In this document: positions 1 to 9,443 of the stretch, piece by piece | How positions within the stretch are numbered: the stretch's first letter is position 1 | Layout of the letters: the number at the start of each line of letters is the position of its first letter | Assembly: GCA_007258455.2 (NCBI GenBank) | Contig: VDFB02000003.1 | Span: 42,163,986 to 42,227,985, forward strand | DNA from: Sequoia sempervirens | Taxonomy: Eukaryota > Streptophyta > Pinopsida > Cupressales > Cupressaceae | Reading direction: 5' to 3' | DNA length: 64,000 bases | Notes under the pieces: generated by a model | The model's input: the letters and a program-made list of their open reading frames with translations, nothing else | Database searches by the model: none | Told to the model about the DNA's origin: nothing | Made by a program: the position numbers and the translations under genes

Positions 1-1039
1 TTCCCAATCTTGTTAAAATTGCAATTTTTTTAGCTCCAATGGGTTGGGCGTTGGTTGCCCATGCGACCCTAGGTGGCAAAATTAAAAGAAAATATATATG
101 TGTGTGTGTGTGTGTGTACGTACATATATGTATATTCGCCAGTTGAGTGGCAAATGAGAGGCCCCGCCTTAGCGGTGTTGAAGCCGCTAGTAGCTAAGCT
201 GTTGCTACTACGTTGTCAACGGTTCGCTTGTTGAGCCGCTTGGTATGGGGGGAATTTTCTATTTTTTGAAAATTCCATACAATGGGTCGTATGGGGGCTA
301 TACAGGCCTTGATATAAAAAATATTGCCTCTTGGACTTCCGTCCCCAAAAGTAGGTAAATTTTATATAAAAATTTGTCTATTTGGCCTCTCTTGAGCGCA
401 ATAGTGAGGTCCTTTTTGTGCCAAAGCGCACCAAAAAATCTCCCAACTCCAAAAATTGCAAAAAAAACCAATGAAGATTCCAGATTTGCTCCTATAACCC
501 TAGTTGAGAAAAAACTCAAAAAAGAAGGGGTTTGCTGAATCCACGCTTTGATACCATGGTAGAATTGTGAATAACATGAGACATAGGATCAAACAACAAA
601 ATAAACACCTTCCATGGAAAAGAGCTGCAAACAATAATCTGCTATATCCTCAACTAGAAAAACTTATAGAATGAAATAATACAATGAGAGAGAGTGCTTT
701 ATAAGAGCAACCCTAAATTATAAAGGGATTAGATCATGCCAAGTGTCGTCATCCTATGTGATAAGACAAAATGATCTAATAATAGTTCACTCGTTAACAA
801 AAAAAAGCACTTCTAAGTTTAGCTTGAGTGCATGAAATGAATTAGACTAATAATCAATTAAAGATTAATTAATTATTAGCTAATGCATGATTACTCTAAT
901 AGTCAAATGATCTAATAATGGCTCACTCGTTAACAAAAAAAAAAACACTCCTAAGTTTAGCTTAAGTGCATGAAATGAATTAGACTAATAATCAATTAAA
1001 GACTAATTAATTATTAGCTAATGCATGATTACTCTAACA
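1..1039 (-). mobile_element. Inverted partial copy of the non-autonomous LTR retrotransposon family (internal start + 5' LTR)
   Basis: Read on the minus strand, 557-1039 is an LTR beginning TGTTAGAGTAATCATGCAT and ending ACAATTCTACCA, followed by a tRNA-Met-type primer site (GGTATCAAAGCG, plus positions 544-555) and an internal leader running off the left edge. The same LTR and leader occur at 9057-9720 in direct orientation, including the internal motif CAATTTTTGGAGTTGGG. The LTR carries a 137-bp tandem duplication of its outer end (768-904 and 905-1041). A (TG)n run sits at 99-117. The 3' LTR, and so any target duplication, is outside the window. Confidence 0.82.
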
Positions 1040-1041
1040 CT
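768..1041. repeat. 137-bp tandem duplication inside an LTR
   Basis: Two near-identical units begin with AAATGATCTAATAATRG at 768 and 905. Each runs through CACTCGTTAACAAAAAA and ends near the LTR tip motif GCATGATTACTCTAA. The left unit lacks the true terminus, so the outer end of the LTR was duplicated inward. Confidence 0.85.
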
Positions 1042-1149
1042 CACACCCATTTGTAGCAAGCACTATAGCAACAACCTTTGTGAATACTATTTAGAAACTA
1101 CATGGAACTCAAAAAGTCACAGTAAGTGATTGTGATACTATATTCACAA

Positions 1150-1965
1150 GTAATTTTTGGATTGACTTATTTTCATGTTTATGCACTCAACTTGCTCATA
1201 GTTTGTTATATCGTTGCTAATTAGATGGAAAAACTGAGGTGGTCAACAAGTGCTTGGAAGGTTATCTCTAATGTATTGCACTAGATAAACAAGAGAGATG
1301 TACTGAATGGTTGCCATTAGTAGAATGGTGTTATAACACTCTTTTCAATACTTTCTCCAAAATGCCTCCAATTTTGGCACTATATGGGTACTAGTCACCA
1401 TCAATCACCTCCTCATTGCAGGCACACCCAAAGGTTTGAATGGTTGAACACATTTGGCATTGGCGAGAGGTACTTTCTAGTCTCAAGGAGAACTTGGCAA
1501 TGGCACGATAGAGAATGAGGTAACAGGTTAATCAACACCGTAGTGAAAGGACTTTTGAAGTGGGAGATTGGGTCTTTGTGTGATTACAACCAATGTCACT
1601 AAAACAATAATAGAAGAATAACAAGCTTGCACCCAAATATTATGGTCCTTATGAGTTGTTGCAAAGGATTGGTAGGGTACCGTACAAATTGGAGATACCT
1701 ATGTCAACAAAAATACATCCAGTCGTCTATGTTTCATGTGTGAAGAAGGTTTTCGAACAAAGAGTTGCAACACAAATTTAGTTACGTTTGATGAGGGTGG
1801 TGGAATAATTTTAAAACTTGAGGAAATCCTTCAAACACGCGTTAAGAGGCTATGGATGAGCGCAGCCACAAAGTATTTGATCAAATGAAAGATTTTTCTA
1901 GTCAAAGATGCTAGGTGGGAAAATAACGATTTTATGCAAAAGCATCTATAATTGATCAATGTTGA
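1150..1965 (+). pseudogene. Eroded Ty3/gypsy integrase C-terminus and chromodomain
   Basis: Translated pieces in shifting frames resemble gypsy integrase: NKCLEGYL, a WLPLVEWCYNT segment, LALYGY, then AMARNRMRQQVNQH with RTFEVGDWVFV, KYYGPYELLQRIGRVPYKLE, and a chromodomain-like KIFLVKDARWENNDF. Frameshifts and stop codons are frequent, so it is non-functional. No matching reverse transcriptase is present upstream; it is a 3' fragment. The sequence after 1965 may be its 3' end or LTR, but I could not fix a boundary. Confidence 0.7.
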
Positions 1966-2772
1966 GGATAATGCTTCTTTGAATAGGGAGGCATGCTACA
2001 CCGTAATCCTATAGTATGCATAGGGATGTGAGTAGTGAACTTGTGGCTACCATAACTCTTAATTAAGTTATATAAGGCTATAAGCATTAATATAGTCTTA
2101 TATAGGTAGTTAAGTTGTCTTGGGTGACACCTATGGAATAAGTATGGTTTATGTAAGAGGTAGAGGTTAGTTTATTATCATCATATTGCAAATCGTATTC
2201 TTATTGGAAATGTTTGGAGAGTTGCCCCTTCAAAGTGGCTTACTATTTTCAAGTATTATCAAGCATTTGCAGCATATTTCCTATTATATTCTTCTCTTGT
2301 GCAAGTTATTTCATTGCACTTTTGAGAATCCCCAGACTATTCCTTATAGGGGGCATATCCCTTGAATGCCCTCCCTAAAGGTGGTGGTGGGAGTCTGATG
2401 GGCAAACATTTTGTTTGCATCTTGGGGACATCCCCATTGCGGAAGCCTTGGATTTTAGAGGGGGATGGATCATTGTGAAACATTGCAAAAAATGCAGAAA
2501 ATTTAGAGAGAGAGAGAGAAAGGTTATTGAATAGGTGTAGGGTGTCTGTGAGAGGTTTCATTAAAAAAATTGCTGTTTTAGGTATATGAGAGAGATATAT
2601 TTCTTTAAAACTACTAGATTTAAAAAGTCGAAGGAGCCAATTGCATAGCTTCATTCTGCAAAATGATTGTGTGCAAAACACAAATATTCAAAGCAGAGTT
2701 TTTTTTCATAAAAATTACTAGGTAACTAAAGGATGAAGGAACACTGATGCAAAATAATTGTGTGCAAGCTGC

Positions 2773-2817
<45 letters not shown>

Positions 2818-2883
2818 ATTTTTCATAAAAATTACTAGGTAACAAAAGGATGAAGGAACACTGATGCAAAATAATTGTGTGCA

Positions 2884-2920
<37 letters not shown>

Positions 2921-2973
2921 GTTTCATGGGGCAAGGTTATTGAACAGGTGTAGGATGGTTTGTGAGAGACTTC
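1966..2973. other. Non-coding stretch with GA repeats and duplications
   Basis: No gene is seen. It holds a G/C-rich patch with GGGGACATCCCC-like sequence near 2425, a GA run near 2507-2518, and the duplicated GA-microsatellite block listed separately. Confidence 0.4.
2643..2917. repeat. Tandem duplication with two (GA)n microsatellites
   Basis: A unit beginning TTCATAAAAATTACTAGGTA is repeated with a period of 117 bp (about 2705 and 2822), each copy ending ATAATTGTGTGCAA and followed by a GA run (2778-2814 and 2887-2917). A third, degenerate end of the unit lies at 2650-2675. GA-run expansion and unequal exchange are the likely origin. Confidence 0.85.
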
Positions 2974-4567
2974 ATACATGTTGCAATTGTTTTTGATAAA
3001 GGGAAAAACAGATTTTGAAGGGACCCGGAACCTTTATACAAAAAGAGCAAGGCTGCAGAAAAGACAGCAAGCAGCCAGCGAAAAAGATCAGCGCCAAACC
3101 AAGACCAATCAAGATTTACAATTTACACTTTTCTTGTGGGAGCGGAGAATCATCTCGAAAGAAGGCTTAGAGGATTTAACTTTTTTTCCTTTAACTGTGA
3201 TCCAACCTTCTTCCACTTGCGCCGCTTTACCATGCTAAACCAGCTCGCTGCTTTCATGAGTATGAAAGCCAGCAGCTAGTAAATTTGGAGATTCATCATG
3301 ATTCCTTTGCGCAGATAAAGACTTTACAGAAGAACCGCCAGAAGGGGAAGCCGAAGCACAATCTCCTGAAGTGGCAGTCTTAGACTCAATAGGGAGAGCC
3401 CTAGCGTCCCCGCCAGTTGAGACGATAGGAGGGGGCGTCCCTAGACCCAGTGATTCAGAAGCAACCACTTCTGAAAAACTCTTATTTTGATTAGCTTTCT
3501 TCTCAACCGTATAATGCTGTTGAGAGGCACCTTTCCACCAAGTAGCTGTCTTAGTTTTTTTCTCAAATCCGCAATGTGCAGCCGCATGTCCAGTATTGAA
3601 GAATCGTCTACACCGGAAGGGAATCCCTTCATAATCCAAAGATTGGATGCAAGATCCTTTAGAAGATTTAAGAAGGACTTCAACAGGCAACCCTTTTGAA
3701 ACATTTATTTCAACCAGAATGCGAGCATAAGTGGAATGAAGGATGTCAGAAGATTCATCATCCACCATCAAGAAATCACCAAGGGCGTCACACACTTCCT
3801 CCAGAAGGGAGTCATGCCAAAGGTGAAGGGGGAGATTGGGCAATCTAACCCAAATCGGGAATTTATTAAAAGTTTTAGAAACAGGGTTGAAATCAGAATG
3901 CCAGGGTTTGATCATCAGCATATATTTATCTTCCCAGCTAAATTTTTTTTCACACAAGATTACTTTTCTGTCCTGAGCATTATCAAATTTTGCAGCAAAA
4001 AATCCCTTAGCTAAGAGATAAATGTTAACTTTACCCGAAATTAAAGGCTCCCATTCGCTAGATATTCAGGAATGCAGTTGGGGGAGGTTAGGCCAAAAAC
4101 CTTTGAACTGGCAGATCACCCCACAAAGGGAAAGATCAGCAGCAACCTCCACAATTTCTTCTACTGTTTCATCTTTCAGCTTCACTGAAATAGCACTCCT
4201 GACAGGGATAAATCCGCCAAAATGCCCAAGCTTGGGACCCGCAAAATTCTTGGCTTTAGCCGTAGGGTCAATCCCCATGACTTTCCTTCCACCAGGCACC
4301 GTAGAAACAGGGCCAGCGCTTCCTTGACCACTTCCATTGGCTGTTCCAATCGCCTGCAAAACGGCCCCAATAACACCATCATGTAGCACAGACGAAGGGA
4401 AGCCATCAGACTTCACCGCCGACTGCCCAACCAACGACGCCGCCACCGCTCCAGCATTCGCCTTAGGGTTACCTGGTCCATCCGCTAACGCCGCCTGCAC
4501 AGAGGTTTCAAAAATCCGTTTCCCGCTCGCGTCCATCTCGGAAATTATACATGTTGCAATTGTTTTT
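2974..4567 (-). mobile_element. Short L1-type LINE copy, ORF1 only, with 21-bp target duplication
   Basis: A perfect 21-bp duplication (starting ATACATGTTGCAATTG and ending in five Ts) lies at 2974-2994 and 4547-4567. Between the copies, on the minus strand, are an ORF1-type coding region (4536 to 3235) and about 240 bp of 3' sequence ending CCCTTTATC beside the left copy. No endonuclease or reverse-transcriptase ORF2 is present, so the copy is non-autonomous or internally deleted. Long target duplications are typical of target-primed reverse transcription. No long poly-A tail is visible at the 3' end. Confidence 0.78.
3235..4536 (-). pseudogene. LINE ORF1: DUF4283-like protein with CCHC knuckle, one in-frame stop
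   Basis: The frame runs 434 codons from ATG at 4536 (starting MDASGKRIFETSVQ) and is interrupted only by one TGA near 4066-4068, just after NLPQLHS; the frame continues unchanged beyond it. The middle resembles plant DUF4283 domains of LINE ORF1 (ICQFKGFWPNLP, then FNKFPIWVRLPNLPLHLW and a segment on SSDILHSTYARILVEINVS). A zinc-knuckle follows as CRRFFNTGHAAAHC, where the second Cys is Phe. The C-terminal third is Ser/Pro-rich. ORF1 proteins coat LINE RNA and chaperone nucleic acid. The isolated stop and lost Cys argue against function; a domesticated gene is a weaker alternative. Confidence 0.75.
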
Positions 4568-7500
4568 ATAAAATGATATAGAAATATAGAAGCATTGACA
4601 GACAGTTTATAGTATTGTCTAGTCCCTTGTCACATAAGGACTTAAAGTGGTGAATAAAACAGGTAGAACATTTGTTGGCTGAAAGAGCTGTGTAAGAATG
4701 TGAGGTTCACCAAAATGAAAGAATAAAAAATGTGTGAGACACTGAGATGTGAAGCCGCTGAAGACTGTGGTTGTCCGATCAAATGTGATGTTGCTCCCAC
4801 AAATGTCAAATGTGGACAAACTATCAAATTTTGTTTGAAATTACTCTGGAAAAATCAGAAACTTCTCTGCATAGCTGAACAAAAATGACCCAAAAGACAA
4901 ATTATATAGGTCAAAGTACAATTTGTGGACCAATTTTTGCTGTTGACAGATTAAATGGACAAAGTTGCAGTTTTTTGGGGAAAAAATTGGCAGCAGGGGT
5001 GATTTGTGATTAATTGTGATTTTCCTCTGATTTCTGCAACTGTGGTCCTGATTGTACTTGCGAACATCCAAAACTTGTCAAGACTCTGCGAATCCTGAGG
5101 CAAGAAGGCCTGGGTGAGTCCTAGAGACCTGGACTCAGCAAAGACTTGGTTTTCTGATTGTGTGGTCTACTCGTACAGCAAAAACACGACCTCCTTCTGC
5201 AAATGGGACCTCCTTAAGCAGAAATGTGACCACCTGAAGAAAAAATGTCAAAATCATGTGCCCTTCATGCCAAATGCAAATACAAATGCCTGCAAATTGC
5301 ATCACAATTTTTGGTTGCAATTTTGAGGGCATTTGATGCTGACAGGAGTTCATGATTGAGATTGCTTCCATTACCATCATTGGATGACAGACAGGCCATC
5401 TTGACACTTTTGTGAGCTGAATCCATTATTGTCTACTTCAAGATCATGGCCTTTCAAAAACACTGCGATCTATTGTTGATTCCTGAAAGGCCTGTGAGCT
5501 ACTTGGAGCTGTGTACTTCACCATATGTGTTGCTTGCACAGTTCAGGTCTTAGTAATGGAGACTGACACGATAAGCAAGAGACATGAACTGGAAATGAGT
5601 ATGGATGGAGCAAATAAAAGCTTTAAATTCTTAAAATTCCTTATATTTCATTGTCTTTGATTTTTCAGTTTGCTGAGTCTTTGTCAAGTCCAAGCCCAAG
5701 TAAAAAATTAGCCAAATGAGTCCGAGTCTTGTAACTATGGTCCCGAGTACTCAGAATTTAAAAAATCATAAAGATGTGATGCCGGAAGTAGAACACTCAT
5801 AAGTTCCATTCTGTATGATGTTTTCTTGATCCACACATAAAATTTCTGTGCAATTTGAGCTATACGTTGTGACAGAAAGGAGTTTGCAAAATGTTAAGGC
5901 TGACTATGTGCTTGCACTGAGTACCAGGAATTTGTGAGGTGTTTCTTGCATATTCAAAAAGGAAGAGACACGTCTCCTTAGGCTTTACACTTTTTACAAC
6001 TAGGAATAGGATCTAGAATAATCAGATGTATCACTCCAGAAAGTCAGATTTTGAGAACAACCATAAGAGATATCGCAATTTTGCTTGTTTTGAGAACATT
6101 AGTCAGAGTTATGTGGTTTGGTGGCAGCACTTTTTGCATTCTGTGTTATTTTGACTGCTCTGTAGCTAGGAACGTTCCTTCTTAATTAGATGAATATTGA
6201 ATTGAAGAGTGTGTATGGAAAGAGGAATTTAACCTGTCTTATTTTAGCTATCAACCTCAATGCAAAATTTTAAATTAGGAAGAAGGTGTGTGTCAACGAT
6301 TTCTCACTAATATCACACTAAGTAGAAGTGTTTTCTTATGCTCCCTGGTATACAGATAAGTTCTAACTTGTATTAGCAATTTACTTTTAGAAATTTATCA
6401 TGCATTAGGAAGATTAAATATTTGATGATATCATTCTAATTAGGATTTGTTAAATGTGCAAAGCTCAAAACAATTATGGCTGTTTTGTAAAGAGAATATT
6501 TTACACACTGAGGTGGTGGTGCTATAGTTATTAAGAGTAGTGTGAAATGAAGAATGGAGCTCACATGTCTGGATTAGATTATGTGCAAATTCCATTTAGT
6601 ATATGTGGATTAGATTATGTGAACTCTTGGGTCCAAATTACATGTTTGGTTTGGATTTTGGTTGAATAGGGGCAGCTTCATGCTCTGAAATTGTAATTTG
6701 GACTTCCAAACATATTGGATGGCAGTGGATTTCTCATCAGGATTGCTTATAGGCATTTGCTAATGATTAACATTACAAAATTTGAAGAGATATGTAAAAC
6801 ACATTCATTTAGTAGATAAACTTAATTTTTTCCCCAAAACTACAAATATTTGTATGATACAGACAGTGTTAGAATAAAACTGCAGGATGTGTAAGTCCAC
6901 TTTTATTTTAACTTAAATAAAATTTTATGTTACGAAAGCTCTAAGTTGTGGGTAATGATTTTTACGGTTTTAGATGGCAGGCAAGCTGTCACATATAAAA
7001 CAATGCATAAAACTAAATAACATGAGCTAAATAAAATTGCAATAACCAATATCAATTGCAAAACACTCTAAAAACTATTGCTTGCAAATATCACAAGTCA
7101 ACTTACTGTTCATTCTTTCAAAGGCCCTAGCTGTTGTGCCCCTTTCTCAAAGAGATATTATTCTCTTCAGCTTTTAATTGTCTTAACAAGAGTATGCCAT
7201 GCACAGCGTGTAGAAATAGATAATAACGGATCATCATTTTAAACCAATAGTTTGATTAGTGGGAAAATGCACATGATCAGACAACAAAGGGGATGGAAAC
7301 CATGAAACAAAATATTAAGAAGAGTTTAGAGTCTCGAGTATTGGGAGATTTCATGGTGTAGTATTAGTTAGATATCTTTACTTTTGTGGAACTTTTCACT
7401 ATGTAGAGTATTTTAATACTTAAATTGATATTAAGATTTTATCACAGAAATAACCATCATTACAATGACTTGTATTAAACACTACACCTATTGAAAAATC

Positions 7501-8237
7501 TCACAAACTTAGAAAAAACATCGAATGCTTGTATTGTGCTCTTTCCTATAGTTAAGTTCTAATGAGTAAATAGATTTGGATTATCAGCAGTCAAAAGGTT
7601 GAGGTTCAAACCCCAGTGGCTAGGGAGCCCCCTTAATCACTTGAGGTTAAAAGTTTGTCTGCTTTACTTAATGAAAAAGAAAAGCTTCATTAAGCTGAGT
7701 CTAGTGGCTTTAATGTGGTCAACTAAGATGGGTCTCTTCTACAAGAGAGACCCAAATCCTAATTAGTGAATATGAAACAAGGCAGTTTCAATCTAAATAA
7801 AAATTACTAAGCCATTACCTGAAGGGGAAGGTGCTGCTGCTAAGATCTAATCTTTTCTTGGTACAAAATTCAGCAGTATAGAATAGGAGTTAAAAAAATT
7901 AAATTCATCATATTGCCATCTCTTATCACCATTCTCTTTTTTGATGACCATTATTCTAATTTCTGATAAAAGAATTTGAATGCATCATGCATGAGAGCTA
8001 TTATCATCATTATGGATAATTTTGTTTGCAGTGATCTTTTATCAGCTTTAGTATGAAGTATCTTTTTTTCATATGTTATATCTCTATTTTCCCTTTACTG
8101 ATAGTAGTTATTATTATGTTAGTTCCTCCAATGTTACAGGCTTTTTGCTTAATACTAAAGAGTGTATTTTCTCTTTTTGTTTTGTCTCTAACTGAATGTA
8201 ATTATACACTGACAATGCTATTCACTGTGGGTTATAG
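4568..8237. other. Non-coding region, probably intron of the RNFT-type gene
   Basis: No exon could be recognised. The only structured piece is the SINE-like fragment at 7540-7755. Short open stretches at 5114-5326 and 8053-8343 show no family resemblance; the latter is an out-of-frame reading across a real exon. Confidence 0.5.
7540..7755 (+). mobile_element. Possible tRNA-derived SINE fragment
   Basis: A polymerase III B-box-like GGTTCAAACCC lies at 7603-7613 in the tRNA-like context GAGGTTCAAACCCCAGTGGC. A weak A-box-like TAGTTAAGTTCT lies 43 bp upstream (7549-7560). Downstream is a hairpin with 8-bp arms GGGTCTCT/AGAGACCC (7731-7753). No flanking duplication was identified, so the extent is approximate. 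Confidence 0.4.
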
Positions 8238-8406
8238 GGTGAACGGAAGATTTCAGTTCTTATCGGCATCATATTGGTTTTTGTGGTCCATGTGGTTGGA
8301 ATTTATTGGTGGTACAGGAATGTTGATCTACTGTATCCTCTAGTTATGCTTCCTCCCAAAAAAATACCACCATTCTGGCATGCAATGTTCATCATTGTGG
8401 TAAATG
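8238..8406 (+). CDS. RNFT-type membrane RING E3 ligase, first visible exon (partial gene)
   Basis: This exon starts after the acceptor TTATAG and ends at donor GTAATA (8407). It encodes 56 residues plus one base, beginning [10 protein letters not shown]. Two hydrophobic stretches are visible: [17 protein letters not shown], then the segment around [12 protein letters not shown]. With the later exons it matches my memory of plant RNFT1/RNFT2 (TMEM118) homologues, multi-pass ER-type membrane proteins with a C-terminal RING that pass ubiquitin from an E2 to substrates. Only the C-terminal 236 residues (of roughly 430 in the family) are in the window; the N-terminal exons were not found and are probably to the left. 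The donor was set at 8407 rather than 8400 because it preserves the V-V-N-D reading across the junction. Family assignment is confident; substrate and localisation are inferred from the family. Confidence 0.9.
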
Positions 8407-9056
8407 GTAATACTTAATCCATGTGTCACTATTTAAAATAAAAAGAAAATGCCTGATACTGCTGACTTTTTGGCTATCTTTGGCAATTTAATTTGGAATT
8501 TTTAGAAACTATAACTTATAGAATTAGTCATGGATGCGTTTTATGAATTTTGCTCGATGATTGGGCGTGGATGCTTTATATAAAATTATGCTTTGATGAT
8601 TAGGCATCAATGCTTTGTATTGTGTAATTGAGAAGATAGAATAAATCATTTGGAATGAGTAATCTCATGAGCCAAGAGAACAAACATTTTTGATACTAGC
8701 AATGAAATTAAGAAACTTTGGCAATAGCCAAAGCAGATAATGGAACGAGTTAAATTCAACATTTAGTATAGTATAATACAGCATAGTAAAGTACACAAAT
8801 TTAAGTTCTCTGTTATAGTAGTTTCCATGCAAATTTCCAATTTGTTGAATAAATGTTATTAAGTCAGCATTGTAATTTATCTGTGATCAGGCTCTGAATT
8901 GTGTTATATGGATCTTTATAAAATTTTGGAATCCACATCTTTCTATCCTTGTTCTTTTTGTTACATCAGAGGCATATGATATTTGTGGCTGTTTCTTTGC
9001 CACTGCCTTTGAAGATTTTAGAGTGACTTGACCATGCACTTAGTTGGTATTTTTTC
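8407..9056 (+). other. Intron sequence before the LTR retrotransposon
   Basis: AT-rich non-coding DNA with nothing recognisable. It ends in TTTTC (9052-9056), the left target duplication of the element that follows. Confidence 0.6.
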
Positions 9057-9430
9057 TGTTAGAGTAATCATGCAGTAGCTAATAATTAATTAATCTTTAA
9101 TTGATTATAGTCTAATTCATTTCATGCACTTAAGCTAAACTTAGGAGTGCTTTTTGTTAACTGAAACAAGCTATTATTAGTTCATTCTGTCTCATCACAT
9201 AGGATGACGACACTTGTCATGATCTAATCCCTTTATCATTGAGGGTTGTTCCTATAAAACATTTGACCCTCTTTGTAGTATCTCTCAATCTCGTTGAAGA
9301 TTTTTGAGGTTCATTCTATAACTTTTTCTTGTTGATGTTATAGCAGATTATTATTTGCAACTCTCTTTGCGTGGGAGGTGTTTTTGTTTGTTGTTTGATC
9401 TTGCATCTCGTGTTTATTCACAATTCTAAC
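9057..9430 (+). repeat. 5' LTR of the intronic element
   Basis: It starts TGTTAGAGTAATCATGCAG and ends ACAATTCTAAC, with the primer site two bases later. It contains CCTATAAAACATTTG near 9251-9265, a plausible TATA region (TATAAAA). It retains an ATCTTTAATTGATTATAG segment that is missing from the 3' LTR. Confidence 0.88.
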
Positions 9431-9431
9431 T

Positions 9432-9443
9432 TGGTATTAGAGC
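9432..9443 (+). other. Primer binding site (initiator tRNA-Met type)
   Basis: TGGTATTAGAGC differs by one base from the common plant primer site TGGTATCAGAGC, complementary to the 3' end of tRNA-Met. Confidence 0.8.

Noticed and set aside
8053..8343. 96-residue hydrophobic open frame on the + strand
   Set aside because: It crosses the splice acceptor and reads the real exon (8238-8406) in the wrong frame; the correct frame gives conserved RNFT sequence.
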